A DNA stretch of 64,000 bases from Megalonaias nervosa. Lineage: Eukaryota; Mollusca; Bivalvia; Unionida; Unionidae. The stretch is taken from assembly GCA_016617855.1 (NCBI GenBank), contig JAECUM010011142.1:18696-82695 (forward strand), given 5' to 3'. Positions 1 through 50,936 of the stretch are shown here, in pieces. The notes under the pieces are model-generated. The model saw only the letters and a program-made list of their open reading frames with translations. It made no database searches and was not told where the DNA came from. Each line of letters begins with the position of its first letter. Position 1 is the stretch's first letter. Position numbers and translations under genes: made by a program.

Positions 1-1259
1 TTATTTAAAATTATTTGTAGATGCTAAAAGATACTAGTACATGTACAAAAATCAGATTTGAGGTACATGATTCACTCACTACAAGGCCCTTCATTATAAC
101 TGTTCCTGTTCTAAGGCAGGTATAGAATTTTATGAAGTGGTATTTAAGTTATATGTTTTAATAACTTCATTACAAGGTGGTCTCAATATTAGGCTCACCA
201 TAATGTTGCTGTGGCTACCATTGTTACATGTCTAGGCTTGTACAAAATGTAATGAGAGTGAAGACAACAAACTTTGTAAAATTTAACAAAATAATTTATT
301 TCCCTAGAAAAACAAAGTAAAATTGAGAAAAAAGGACTTACAGTTTACAAATCAAATCCAAAATTGATCCAAGAATTAAAAAAAAATATAAGTCCTATCA
401 ATAAAAAGTCCTGAGTGAATCACAGTTCAAATCACGATGAAATTCAAGATGGAAGGCGATGACGTCTTCGATAACCTTCAAAGTGTTGTTGTGTGAACAG
501 TTCCTTGTTGAATCACAAAGAATAATATTCCAGTGTGGAATTTCAAATAATTTTCAATATATGTCTTTGTCCAAGAATTATGTAAGGAGCACTTATATAT
601 ATATCCAGGGAAATGAATTGTAATTCCAATAAATAAAAATTCAACTCAAACTGGTCACAACAAAACACCTTTGAGCTTCAAAGGTTTAAAGCACAACTGG
701 CAAATTATTATGATAACATGAGTTATAAGCCTGACTAAAATGCATAACAGATTCCCGGATGGGGGTCCAAATTTCATCCATGGTAAAACCAAACGTTTCT
801 AACAATAAACAAATGTTATTTGTCACGTACTTCAGGTATGGCTTTGATTCCACTAAATGAATTTTACTCTTAGAATGAATAAAAAAATTTTTTAAAAAAG
901 TTGTTTACCATAAACCTGACACTGGTTCTGATTAGATACAGTGTTTCAAACTACTGGCTGTTTATCAGGTCAAACAGAACTGAATTGAATTTCTAAAAAA
1001 ATCAAAACCAGTAGGCAAAAGTATCATTACAATAACATGTAATAGAATAAAATAAAAACAAAAAAATTTAAAACTAACAATCAAACAATTTAATTACATA
1101 CACATAACAACCATGGACTGTGTTATAATTGGGGAGAGATGTATGTAGTAATTATTCTGATTTTGGAGACATTCTTTAATATTTGATGTTGCAGTGACTG
1201 GTAATATATAAATACTAATTTTTAAAAAAATACTTATCTATATATTAATTTTTTTACAG
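1..1259. other. PCYT2 intron, no further feature
   Basis: AT-rich sequence with poly-A and poly-T runs. I looked for upstream PCYT2 exons on the + strand and saw none. It ends in the T-rich tract of the acceptor at 1259. Confidence 0.5.
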
Positions 1260-39372
<38,113 letters not shown>

Positions 39373-39621
39373 AACATCATGAATGTTTGACACGTCATTA
39401 TGGCAGTTATACCATTCTATTTCTAGTATCCATTGTCCTTTTGTCTGTTTTACCTAGGTGTTTTTTAAGACTGCTTTTCATCATTTTGTTTTCCTTTAAA
39501 AAAAAATTCTTAAAGTATTTACAAATAATATGTAACTATTAGTGTTAATTATGCAAAATTGTGGACAGATACACTCTTTTATTGTGTTCTATCTTTGCTT
39601 TCCTTAATGGAAAAAATAGTG
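39373..39621 (+). other. PCYT2 3' untranslated region (proximal part)
   Basis: Sequence immediately after the TAG stop. No AATAAA occurs before the MITE at 39622. Confidence 0.4.
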
Positions 39622-39832
39622 TATCATATGTACTTGTTTTTAAATTAGCCAACTGCAGACAGCATAGACACTGATCTTCATTTGCATAATATGCCAGCAG
39701 ATCAGGGTCTTTGTTTTTTGTTCTACTGATTGCTTCTAACAAATCTCTGATCTGACAGCGCATTATGCGACGGCAGATCTGGGTCTGTGCAGTTTGCAGT
39801 TGGACTCGTCTTGTAAGCAAGTACATATGGTA
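39622..39832. mobile_element. Palindromic MITE, copy 4
   Basis: TA on both sides. 'tcatatgtacttg' on the left and 'caagtacatatgg' on the right are the inverted ends; the interior has 'ccagcagatcagggtctttg' and 'gcagatctgggtctgtgcag'. Lies 250 bp after the PCYT2 stop codon, so it may be in the 3' UTR. Confidence 0.86.
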
Positions 39833-40109
39833 TGTATGTTAAGGAATAATTCATATTGTCTCCAAACTAGACCAAAGGTTACCAGATGAACTAGTTCTGG
39901 TCACCTATCTTTATGGTGCTGTAATTTATTCATATGAGTGATTTTTTTCTGTTTCAGTTGGCACATTTCCTTTTATATTTTATACCATATAATTTGGTAG
40001 TGATAATTGTTTCAAAATGTTTCATTGATCTGAAAATGACTTAATTTGCATTAACCTCAGCTCAGATTTTCTGCAATTAATGGATCTTTTCAGTCAACAT
40101 TATCCATGG

Positions 40110-40115
40110 AATAAA
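40110..40115 (+). terminator. Candidate polyadenylation signal for PCYT2 (AATAAA)
   Basis: First canonical AATAAA I see downstream of the stop, about 740 nt away, beyond the MITE. Only weakly supported because variant hexamers could act earlier. Confidence 0.3.
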
Positions 40116-40199
40116 TGCATTTTGATACATATATTTTATCACTAATTTTATTATTAAAATCATATTCTTTGATGTGCCACAAATGACACTACTCACAGT

Positions 40200-41240
40200 T
40201 GACATCAACATCATGAACAATTAATTTGCAGTATTAAAACACAATAACTCCAAAACTTAACATGGCACTGAGGTTTCAGTATTTTGTAATATGTTCTTTG
40301 GACTTCATAATGTCTTCGAGTCTTCAGGAAAATGATGCTGTATAAGGCTTTGACATAATCTGAAGTGATTGATGTCCAAAAATCCTGCACCACCTTCACT
40401 AGATCTTGGCATGATTTAATTGCATTCTGAGATCATGCAAGTCAGATTTTGAGAATATGCCACTCATTTTCAGTTATGTTGAAGTCAGGTGACTGTGATG
40501 GCCATTCAAGATTGTCAGTATTATGCTGAATTGCGGCAAGGAGCATTGTCATCTTGCAATATGATTTGTGAATTTGTACGATGTTTTACAGCAACTGGCC
40601 ATAAAGTATTAATGTGCTTGTCCTTCTTAATATATCCCATAATTTTGACTGTAGTATCCAATCCATGATATGTAATGCAGCCTCAGAACTTGGAATGTAC
40701 CCAGCCCTTATTTCCTTGCACCCCTGGGTGGTTGGTTTTCCATGTACATATAGTTTTCACCAGCGATAATAACCTGGGTTTAATCTGAAATATTACTTTA
40801 TTTCAATATCTTTAAACCGTGGGATGTTGCTTTGTTCCACTTAATTTGATACTTTATGTTTTTATTAGATGCCTTCAGCATCAGGAATAGATGATCCACC
40901 TTTTCATTGATCAGCTTTCTTTTGGTCCTAAATGAAAATGGTGCCAAAAAGCAGCTGCTGTTTTCCATGTGGTTGTTCAGATCTACTTATGAGCTGTGAA
41001 ATAGTACACTTGTGAACATTGAATACTTCGGCGAGTTTTCTCAGATTTTCTCCTCTCATAAATTCTGTAGTCATGTTCGTTCAGTTGACATTGCGTGTCA
41101 TCTTCCATCCATAGGTACAATGTCTGCCATTTAAAATCATTGAAGAGCAGACCACTCCACTGCTTTGGTAAAAGAATATCACAAACATTTGTCCAGACAC
41201 AAAACCATTACGTTTTGGACAAATGTAAGCATAAAACTAG
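40200..41240 (-). pseudogene. Tc1/mariner-like transposase pseudogene
   Basis: Read on the - strand. Near 41050-40985 a helix-turn-helix segment, NLRKLAEVFNVHKCTISQLI, is typical of the Tc1 N-terminus. Further on are scrambled catalytic-domain pieces (a 'DNAP' block near 40560-40540 and a W-P-SQSPD-like block near 40510-40480). The C-terminal VKVVQDFWTSITSDYVKALY segment lies near 40400-40335. Stops and frameshifts throughout. Inverted ends not identified. Confidence 0.7.
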
Positions 41241-41249
41241 GAATTATGA

Positions 41250-41690
41250 ATTAGTTGGTGAATTACATTCATGATGTCAGTAAAAGTTTTGTAAATTCTG
41301 GCATATCATTTTATTTATTTATCCTTCCATGACATAAATGTAACAAATTAATTGTCCTTCATTATTTCCACTTATTTGTCTCCTATTGCACACTTGAGAA
41401 TTCAGCATGTACTTCTACCCTACAGAGCAGTGTCAGCAAAATGGATTTATTTTAATTCAAGTCCTTGTTTTGAATCGGTGTGTTTGTAAGTTACTGTTGA
41501 TTGTAGCTCTTAAGCCAATAAAGGCTATTTAAAAAAGCATGAAAATAATTTAAATTTCAGGATCGATACTTTTTGAGAATCATGTTGTAAACTGGTAGAC
41601 AACAAGGACTGGGACTATGTCTACACTGTTTACTGTCAGATGCAATCAGTACTTTCAGAAAGAAGCATCTATTGCAGTAGTACTTATAAC
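41250..41690. other. Intergenic, nothing recognised
   Basis: AT-rich, no supported feature between the Tc1 remnant and satellite E. Confidence 0.4.
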
Positions 41691-41699
41691 AATTGAAAT

Positions 41700-42390
41700 A
41701 TCACTTCCTAAATGTGATTCAGTATGCTGTAAATTATATTATGACCAAAAATATTGTTTCTGTTATCAGTAGCCACTTTCCTGCCAGCAACAACATCCCA
41801 GTTGGAGAAAATGCATCAAGAATTTGGTTCAAGTTTTTTTCATTTATATAATATTTCCTAAACCTCGATAGATTTTCTTCATATTTGGGATGAATCATTG
41901 TAATGCTAAGACCATTCAATCAATGACGAACATGCTTGCTTCTGTGAGGCGTTCTTACAGTCCTGTTTGCATTAAAGTTTTGGTGGAAGTTTTTCATTTG
42001 CTAGTATCTCCTAATGCTGTGATAGAGTCTCTTCAAATTTGGCATTAATGATTATGAAGCCAGGATAATTCATTTGAGATGCACTCACTTTCCTCATTGA
42101 CCTTGGGGTCAGGGTCACGTTCATAGAAAGTTTGTGCTAAGGTTTAGGTCATATGCTTATATTGATGGATTTTCTTCCTACTTTTGATGAATCAGTATGA
42201 AGCTGAGACAAGGTTTCTATTTGGTAATATTCACAGTTGATCCTATGACCATGGGGTCAAGATCATGGTTATAAAACCTTTAGGGTTTTGGTTCAAGTTT
42301 CATTATTTTTATATATATCCTCAACCCCTTGATGGATTTTGTTCATACTTGGGCGAGTTATTACGAAGCTCATGCAAATCATTGTGTGAT
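41700..42390. repeat. Satellite family E, about 4 diverged units
   Basis: Recurring 'tatttcctaaacctcgatag' or 'tatatcctcaaccccttgat', 'attttcttcatatttggg', 'atgaatcattgtaatgctaag' and 'gaccttggggtcagggtca' blocks at spacings of about 140-160 bp. The 109-codon frame at 42265-42594 lies across the last unit and is not a gene. Confidence 0.6.
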
Positions 42391-42599
42391 ATGTTCACTG
42401 CAGCTTTTGATCAAGGTACGAGGTCACATGTTCCAGCAGTGAGCTCAACATGCAGGCCCAAACCATCTTGTTTTACTGTACATGGGGAACTTATCTGTTA
42501 TATACCTATCATTTTGAAAGGTTGCCTTCCATCAAATTTAAATTTAGTAGGTTATTCATTGTCACTTTGGTGCTATTACATAAAAAGAACTTGAATTAA

Positions 42600-44590
42600 A
42601 ATACCTTTATTTTGAATAATTTTATGCCAGCTTTTATCAGAAGCCAGAGATTGTTTAGAACCATATTCAAACTGGAACAAAATGTTGTTTTAGGATACTC
42701 AGTCACTCTAATACATCCAAACTTGAAACCGTGCTTGCAGCATCCAAATCTTTTTAATGTCAGCAAATTTTAAAGTGAAAATTTGGACCTGCAGCACTTT
42801 TAGTTTTTATATGCCCACCAACAGGTGGAGCATAGATTATCTGTCAGTCTGTTCCCTTTTTCGTTTCCTCAGAATAACTTCCGTTTTACATCATTTACCT
42901 TTTCAAAACTTTGTGGAGGCATGAAAGTACAGATCACTGTACTCTTTTTAATTTTACAGTTCACATGTAAATAGGTATCTCTGTGTTGAAATCTTATGTT
43001 TGTTATTTATTGTTAGTTGGAGTCCTCAATACTTGTAATCATTTTCTTGTCAACAAATTATATAAATACTGCTTTATTTGTGTATGCAATATTTAAGCTT
43101 TAACATTCATCTTTTTGTCAGCATTGAAATCCATCTATGTCTGAAGAATATAACAGTTGTGAGTGTTTGTAAATCATGTTATAAATTTCATCAGTATTCA
43201 AGATTTACATCTATAACACATTGTATGAAATTTTTGAAAGACAAATCTTGTCTATTTACTTGGTATTTGTGTTGGTGTAAAAATGTTGGGCTGTATGTAC
43301 GATATAAATTGACCAATTAACACCTATTATTAGTTATTACTTATTAGAAATACCTGTGTGCTGAAAACCAATCTTCTTGCTAAATGCGAGATGGTTGTGA
43401 CATAATTCTTTATATATAATCTTCATATGAAAATTTACACATATAGGGGCATACACTTTTGACATGTGCAGACATTTGCTGGAGCATGAGGAAGGAGTTT
43501 GAGCCTGGGGGTTTCCCGAAACATTTGCACACAGCAAACCATGCATTATTATTATTGTTATAATTGTTATCAGTCACTAAATGAACAAATTGTGTGCCTA
43601 AAAATCTGTACACATGGAGTATGTACTAAAGCAGAACATGAAATTCCAATGTTTTAGTACAGGAGATGCTTATAATTAGACACAAACCAGCTGGAACTGG
43701 TCCAATCATGCAGAATAAATTTTCATCGAGCTGCTGTTTTGGAACATTCTGTGAGTTTAATTTGCACAATTTTGGCACTTGGCAAAATGAATTATTTTAC
43801 TCCATTAATTCCTGAAAGTTTAAATTTTTTGAAAATTTCAGCTCTACCACTGAAGTCGTGAAAATAGAACAAGGCGCAAGTTTTCCCATACTACTGCTTC
43901 TAGTCATGAAATAAAAGGCAGCTATCCTGGAGAAAACAAGTGCAAATCTATGATGAAGCCAAAGACATTTTTTGAACCATCGTGCTTATATTGTCATTCT
44001 TTAATGGAAAATTTGTTACTTTGAAATATGTAACTTTTATGAGCAAAGATAAATTTTAATGTCAGCCATATCAGGAAAATAGGTAAATATTATTACATAG
44101 CTTCCTCATAGAACTAAACCAAAATGTATATGAAAATTGATTGATTGTTTATTGTTTAGTGGCATATCAACACATGAAAGGTTATATCAAGCAGTGACAT
44201 TTGAAGTAAAGTAATCTGACCAGACTCCATGTAGGTGGACCTAGCCTGGTCTGGACAGGATTGGAACTGATACCCTTCTTGCCCTGATTTTTATAATGTG
44301 TCAGTGTTGATTAAAAATCAGCTGATAAATTTTGAAACATGCTGGTTATTTGGTGCTGAACACTAAAGTACTGTCCTTATATTGCACTCTAGAGAAACTT
44401 CAGTGAGGCAGTTTTCAGTTGAGTACATAATCAAGTTGAGAATTTATAAACACAAGGCCTGCTCATGAGTCTGGTACAGTAATCAATGAGTCACTGTGAC
44501 TTCTGTTTTGTAGACATGCTGTTGCTTGTAAATTTCATACAAGAGATGAAAATGAGTAAATTGAGCACATAACTAAACCATGTTGGTGAT
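42600..44590. other. Intergenic, nothing firm recognised
   Basis: AT-rich. At about 42818-42900 a fragment 'tatgcccaccaacaggtgga' with 'ctgtcagtctgttccctttt' resembles a satellite head without an array. At about 44130-44280 a possible repeat ('ttgtttattgtttagtggca') ends in a B-box-like block on the - strand; too weak to call. Confidence 0.4.
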
Positions 44591-44599
44591 GGACTATAT

Positions 44600-44765
44600 C
44601 AGGCATGTCCAACCTGCAGACGGCATATGGCCCCATCCTTCACATATTACGCCCTTGAAAGCAGAAATGTGTACAATTAGTGATAAGGAACTGTTCTTGC
44701 TCATGTGGCCCATGACTTTAAGCATTTTGTTTTGCTCCCTTCCCAAAAAAGGTTGGACAACCAAG
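44600..44765. mobile_element. hAT-type MITE, 166 bp, perfect 8-bp target duplication
   Basis: Flanked on both sides by gactatat (44592-44599 and 44766-44773). The left end caggcatgtccaacct matches the reverse complement of the right end (cttggttgtccaacct) at 13 of 16 positions. An 8-bp duplication with CAGG..TGTCCAA ends is characteristic of hAT elements. The 121-codon frame at 44580-44945 is a by-product of it. Confidence 0.9.
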
Positions 44766-44779
44766 GACTATATGATTAA

Positions 44780-45825
44780 TGCAGATCAGTTCAATGCACA
44801 TTTAAGGACTGAGGTATTGAAATTTTACACACAAGCTGTACACTGGATTGTATTTCAATGGATTTACTGTTTACTGATTGCTTTATACACTGTCTTCCTG
44901 TATCTTAATTTTTTTGGTAAAATTATGAGGACTCTTTATTACTGATAATGATCATTTTGGTACCAATAAAATCCATCATATCTTAAATGTATCTTTTTGT
45001 CTTAATTATTCAAAATATGATCTTGAATCACTTTGCATTGACTAGTATTAATTTTTATCACATACATTCCATAGTAGAAATAAGTACATTTTTAGTGAAA
45101 AAGTTAAAAGTATTTCAGATGTACAAGTATTTCAAATAGAAATATGGACATAAAGTACAGGAAGGATGATCTCTGATTCATACAATTCTGCCGAGTTGGA
45201 CAAAACACGGGTATTCAAAACTTAAGCTGTTGTTGGCATTGTATCAGATGAATAAATAGATTATTTTTCTTCATGTAAACCAAATGATTACTTTCTGCAC
45301 ATCATTCATTAACTCCTTTCATCCTGTTCTCTGATATATGGTTGTTTTGCTGGTTACAAATGTCAAACTAGTTTGATAGCTTACTATTTATGCACATTTT
45401 CCATCAGACTATTCACTGAATCCATTATATAAAGTATACTGAGGTATTTTCTTGATGTAAAATTTAGCAAGTTAGCAAACGAGTCTACAATGAAAAACCT
45501 TCTTGTGTGTGGTGTGTGTATTCTTATTATGTTTAGGATATTGAAATTGAATAATCAACTGGAAAAATCTGAGAAATGTTATACTTACATCAAGTGATTT
45601 GAAACTGAGAATTTTATTTTAAAAGTTGTTGAGATAAATAAGTGGAGATGATGGATGGATATTTTATAGCATTAATTTCTGCATCTACAAATATCTTGTC
45701 AATATTTTAGCTTCTTTCTGGGGTTTTTTCTCTCTTGTTCATAAACTCCTCAGACATAGCTAATACATAGCAGAAGTAACAATGGCGTAATATTTTTGAT
45801 AATGTTAGTATTGTTTTTAGTTCAT
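44780..45825. other. Intergenic, nothing recognised
   Basis: AT-rich sequence between the hAT MITE and the satellite G array. Confidence 0.4.
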
Positions 45826-45844
45826 CAGGATGCAAAGCCCAGTG

Positions 45845-47720
45845 AGTTTATGGTCTATCCCCATGTCCTTCTTGTGTTGTCCATTCTCACTCATCCTCCT
45901 GTCAACAATTATTTGTAATACTCTGGACTCTATATTTTTGATCCGATTTCAATCAAACTTGGTATTTAGGCTTGTATCTTCAAAACCTCAGAAGAGTTCG
46001 ATAATGAGTAAGATCCACACACATTAAAGAAGTGATTTTTGCATAAGTTTGGCTAACCTTGTTGCCCTCTGGAGACCATATTTCCAATCTAATTTTGATC
46101 ATACTTGGTGTATTTGCTAATATTATTAAGATCTTGGAGGAGTTTGATAAAAAAAAAAAGATCCTTGCATATTTGTTGAGGTTGTCTTGCATCTGATTGC
46201 CTGATCTTGTTACTACTTTCACAGTAGTAACATGTTTCTGATCCAATTAAGATCAGGCAAGGAATATTTGCTTGTATCAAGGTTCTGGACGAGTTCAATC
46301 TAGAATAGAATTCATGCATATTATTTTGTTAATCTTGCATTTGATTGTCTTACCTTGTTGCCCCCTGGAAGCTACATTTCAAATCAGATTCAATCAAACT
46401 TAAATATATCCTTATGCTGTATCATCAAAATCTTGGATAATTTTGATACTGAGCAAGATCCACAAGGTGGTCTTGCATTTGATTGGCCAAGCTTATTACC
46501 ACTCTGGAAGCAATAATTCTGATCCGATTTTGATCAATTTGGAATATGGGCTTATATCTTCAAAATCTTGGACGAGTTTGATAATGAGTAAGACGATGCA
46601 TATTAATAAGGTGACCTTGAATTCTTACCAATCAGGAAGTAATATTTTTTATCCAGTTTTGATCATACTTTGAATATAGTCTTACAGGATTAAGATTTTG
46701 AATGAGTTCAGTAATGTACAAGATCTACACATATTAATGAGGTGATCTTGTATCTGATTGGCCAAGCTTGTTGCCATTCAGAAGACTATATTTCTGACCC
46801 ATTTTTGACCAAAAGTTGGAAATAGCCTTAAATCAAGATCTTGGATGAGTACAGTTAGCAACAAGATCCGTCCATGTTAATGAGGTGATTCTGCATCTAA
46901 TTGGCTGAGTTAACAAACACTTTAGTGACAGTTTATGTGATTGTATTTTTATTGGACTTTGTAAATAGACATGTATCATTGAGATATATAACCTGTATTT
47001 ATGAGCAAACCCATAAATATTAACGAGATGATCTTGTAATGATTGGCATACCCAAAAGACTGTATTTTAACGTGTTTTAATTTGTCTTTGTAAAATATCA
47101 AGATGTGGGATGATTGTTATTACGAGTGAGACCTATTTATTTAAGAGGTGATGTTTCCATCTGACTGGCCGAGTTTTTTTACCACTCAAGAAGCTGTATA
47201 TTTTATCAAACTTGGAAATAGGCCTATTCAAGATCTTGGTTGAGTATGATTATGAATAAAATTCATGCATATTAATGATGTAATTTTGCATCTGATAGCC
47301 AAGCTTGTCAACACTCGGCAACTACATTTCTGATCAAATTTTGATCCAACTTGTTGAGTAGTCTTACATTATCAAGATCTTGGATGAGTTTGATTACAGG
47401 CCAACACTGTGCATATCAATGACGTAATCTTGTATCTGATTGGCTTAGCTTATTACAAATCTTGAGACTGAATTCCAAGTGAATTTTGCTCCGTTTTCAT
47501 AAATAAGTTTATATTATCATTGTTGAATACAGGTTCTGTGGTAAGCAAGTTATGTGTAAATTAATGAGATACTTGTATCAGATTAGCTGAACTTGTTACT
47601 TCTTTAGATACGAAGACTATATTTCTCAGCCAGTCAACATCATAAATGGGTTTACATCTTCAGGCTCTTGGATGACACAGATTATGAGCAAGAGACTTTG
47701 CATATTAATTATGCCCTTAT
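45845..47720. repeat. Satellite family G array (about 12 units)
   Basis: The head 'ggtctatccccatgtccttc' and 'actcatcctcctgtcaacaa' is followed by units of about 140-160 bp: 'gatccgattttgatcaaact', 'tggtatat.ggcttatatct', 'caaaatcttggatgagttt', 'gataatgagtaagatcc', 'catattaatgaggtgatctt', 'gcatctgattggccaagctt' and 'gttgccactctggaa'. It is the longest array in the window and has no coding content. Confidence 0.8.
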
Positions 47721-48012
47721 CTTAAAAAAAGTTTTCAACAGTTTTTAGTTATTTTGTGGACCTGTCAGTCAGTTCCATCTGATAAAAATAACAAAACCTT
47801 GGTGTTAATCTTTGCTGTTGGTTGGGATTAAAATTAAGAATATTTCTTTTTTTTTCAAATGTTGGCTTACTTAGCTGCTGTCAGTCCAGTCATGACATGT
47901 ATAGTCTGTGATACTGTTTGAAGCAGTCGACAGGTTGTGGTCCCCTTAAACTTTTATTAAAGCTGAGACATGCTAATATGATTGACATTATTTATCTTCA
48001 AGAGCAAATGTA

Positions 48013-49257
48013 GTAGTCCCCCTCTAATACGGCCACCCCTTGTGCACCTGGAAAGTGGCTTTATAAAACGGATGGCCTTTCCAGAAGGGGACTAAATTTT
48101 TTGTGAGAAGTATATGTAATGTACGTAGTATGAAAGCTACATACTTCAAAGCATTTAATACCTTTATTTAATATCTTTGTTTAAAAGTGACATTAATTAT
48201 TAAAAGGTTCTTCTAGTCTTAAGAATAGACTTATTTCAACTGAATATACATTAATAGTTCTTATTCTTGACGTAAGCGCCATATGCGAGCAGGTATTGTC
48301 ATGCACATTGCAAAACTATTTAAAAAACGTCATTAAGTCTTGGTACATACATAATTCTATTTCCATTTGCTCCATTTTCCCACTGCTGCTGAAAAATTTC
48401 TTTATCAGTTACGACATTTATTCAAGTCTTTTCAGCATAAAATTGTTTTTATTTGAGTCTGTTTTCTACATAAAATTGTTCGGCAAGTTCCGCCCTCCCC
48501 ACCCCCTGATGTCGAGTAAAACAACCAACTTTCTTCTAAAGTAATACGTCTCCATTTACATGATGACATGTTAATGTTTGGTAATGATTTATTCGGATGT
48601 TGCTAACTGTATGCGATTTAATTATGCAGACGAAACATTTGTAGAGTGGATGAAATGCTTTCTTCGTAAAGGAAGCGATAGATATATTGTCACATGATTT
48701 TTCAGTCTATGTCTGGTACCCTGTTTTGTTCAAGGTTAATTTCTCTGCATGTGTTAATCCATAAAATCTATATTTAGCCTATGCTGAACGTGTTAAGATC
48801 TTGACAATTACATCCGGTTGTAATCATCAAAGAGAAGAACTTGACAAATGTGTGAAGCCCAAAACTCTGTCACAACACTGTTGGTCCCATTTCCTGTAAA
48901 CGTCAGCTTTTATAGACAATGATATAATATTAATCTTAGTGTTACATGTACTTTAGCCAACACTTCTTTCAGTAACGGAAACCTGACATCGAGAGACAGG
49001 TATCGATGGTAGAGATAATCTGATTACTTACCTTATGATATGAATTATTGGTTTTGGACATATTTGAAATAAAAAGTGGCCACTTTTGTGTGGAGAACAT
49101 TTTACATTTCTGTACTAATATGCTGGCTGCTGGTCGCATTAGAGGGGTGGCCATTCTTGAGAGGTACTTTTGAACACAAACTCATTGGTGCTAAGGGATT
49201 CTGACCATAAGAAGCAGGTGGCCACTGGTCAGGGGGGCTGTTCAAGAGGGGGACCAC
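48013..49257. mobile_element. 1.25-kb TIR element with candidate TGTA target duplication
   Basis: The left end gtagtccccctct matches the reverse complement of the right end (gtggtccccctct) with one difference; inside these, 'ggccaccc' and 'ggtggccac' are again inverted. TGTA occurs at 48009-48012 and 49258-49261. Interior frames (for example 48296-48544 and 48969-49154) show no recognisable transposase, so it is probably non-autonomous. The superfamily is not clear from the sequence. Confidence 0.75.
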
Positions 49258-49289
49258 TGTAACTCCAATAGAAATTGTGGAACCAAATC

Positions 49290-50060
49290 AATTTGTAGAT
49301 ATGTGGATCTATAGCTGATGATCATAACATCTGCCAAGTTCCATGGCAGTCAAATTTAAACTGAGACTAGTTGTGTTAAGATTTTGCCAAGTTCTGCATT
49401 CTGCTGCAAGTAAAAATGGGCAATAGCTCTTAAAAAAATTGTGTGAGCAGTAAGATTTGTTGATATGGGCATCTTCAGACAATGACCATAATATTTCTAA
49501 AGTTTCATTACAATCAATGAAAAACGGGGATGAGTTGAGGTAATATGACCAAGTGCCAGGCAGATGCATTGCATTCAGCTGCAAGAAAAAAAAGGGGCAA
49601 AATGTGTTTGTTGATATAGACGTATAATAACCATAACATAATTGGTTTGGTTTTTTGTGGGGTTTACACAATATAGCCTATACATAGTGGCCATTATATC
49701 TGGGGAGGAAGACCCTGTAAAAAGAACCACTGACCCACAGGAAGCTCCTGGCAAACTTTCTCACATACCCACATTGGTCAAGCCAAGATTAAAACCCTAC
49801 ATCCACAGTGCGATGCGAGTGGTTTGTATTGGTGAGAACCTGATGCCCAGATCATAACATAAACCATGATTCACTGTAATCCAATGAAAACTGAGAACAG
49901 TTGTGTTCAAAATTGTTTTCCATACACTGCATTCAACTGCAAGTGAAACATAGCATTACTCCTAAAATAATTTACCCAAGGAAGCTAAGTTTTCATCATG
50001 CATCTCTTTTAATATTTATCAAGTTTTATGGCAGTTTACCCATTGGGGGATAGTTGCACT
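49290..50060 (-). repeat. Satellite family A array in reverse, split by a SINE
   Basis: Reverse-complement family A blocks ('catcttcagacaatgaccat', 'aatatttctaaagtttcatt', 'cattgcattcagctgcaag') occur about every 150-160 bp. The array is interrupted at 49642-49852 by a SINE A copy and then resumes. Confidence 0.7.
49642..49852 (-). mobile_element. SINE family A inserted in satellite A
   Basis: Flanked by cataacataa at 49632-49641 and 49853-49862, a clean 10-bp target duplication. The interior has 'gtggggtttacacaatatag', 'catagtggcc' and 'acccacaggaagctcctggc'. Confidence 0.9.
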
Positions 50061-50064
50061 AACA

Positions 50065-50510
50065 AGATTGTGTGCTAGTTGGAAGGAATGATGGATGGCA
50101 TGGGGGTTCATACCCCTGCTGGTATAGGGGGAATACAAATATTTTAAAATGTCACTGCCATTGAACTATACATTTTACCATCTTACGTTCCTCATAGGGA
50201 TCCCAGAGGGAGAAATAAATTATATAGCTAACAAGTTAGGTAAATTTCAACCCATCAACTTAGGACGAATTGTTTTATACAGACTGACTGAGGGTATCAC
50301 ACTATTCCCAACCCTGGAGATAATGAGGTAAAGCACTGCTATCACTGTGTTGTGAATGTACCACCTGTCCTCTAAATAGTGAAGCCCAGACATATCAAAT
50401 GGTCCAAAGTTTTTACACAAGGCTGAAGTATTTAAGATTCATAAATGACAGCAAATAGCTCTGCAAGAGCTATCAATATGACATAATCTCAACCAAAACA
50501 TTAAAATCAA
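50065..50510. other. Intergenic; unrecognised short reading frame
   Basis: The 60-codon + frame at 50149-50331 (includes GEINYIANKLGKFQPINLGR) reads like protein but I do not recognise it. It could be a remnant of a mobile element. No splice or start context supports a gene. Confidence 0.25.
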
Positions 50511-50513
50511 GGT

Positions 50514-50720
50514 ATGATACATACTTGCCATGTTGGGTCCAACTGCAAACAACACAGACCCTTATCTATTATTGCATAATACACTGGAAGATCAGGGTCT
50601 GTGTTGTTTATTCTACTGATTACTCCCTAACAAGGCACATAGGCATAGATCTGCCAGCACATTGGGCATTGGCAAATCTGGATCTGCATTAGGACCAATC
50701 TTATAAGCATGTGTATACAA
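50514..50720. mobile_element. Palindromic MITE, copy 5
   Basis: The left side starts after TA (50513-50514 region) with 'tgatacatacttgcc'; the interior has 'aactgcaaacaacacagacc' and 'gatcagggtctgtgttgttt'; the right end ttataagcatgtgtatac is more eroded than in other copies. Confidence 0.75.
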
Positions 50721-50893
50721 CAAGAAAAAAGAGAAATGTTATTTGCCAGAGGTGAAAATTTCAATTGCAATCCTAACTTAAGGCGGATTTTTACATTAAG
50801 TATGTAACATCTCACATTAATCATTTTGATCCAAGCAAGCTGTAGTTAGGTGCATGACAGAATATTCAGTTTTAAGAACATCCCAGTGAATTT

Positions 50894-50936
50894 TAAAATT
50901 TAAAAATTTAAAAATTTAAAAATTTTAAAATTTATT
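50894..50936. repeat. AAATTTAAAA simple repeat, self-complementary
   Basis: A run of aaatttaaa units that is largely its own reverse complement and can form a hairpin. Confidence 0.8.

Noticed and set aside
44580..44945. 121-codon + strand reading frame
   Set aside because: Half of it is the hAT MITE with its target duplications; the rest is unrelated intergenic sequence.
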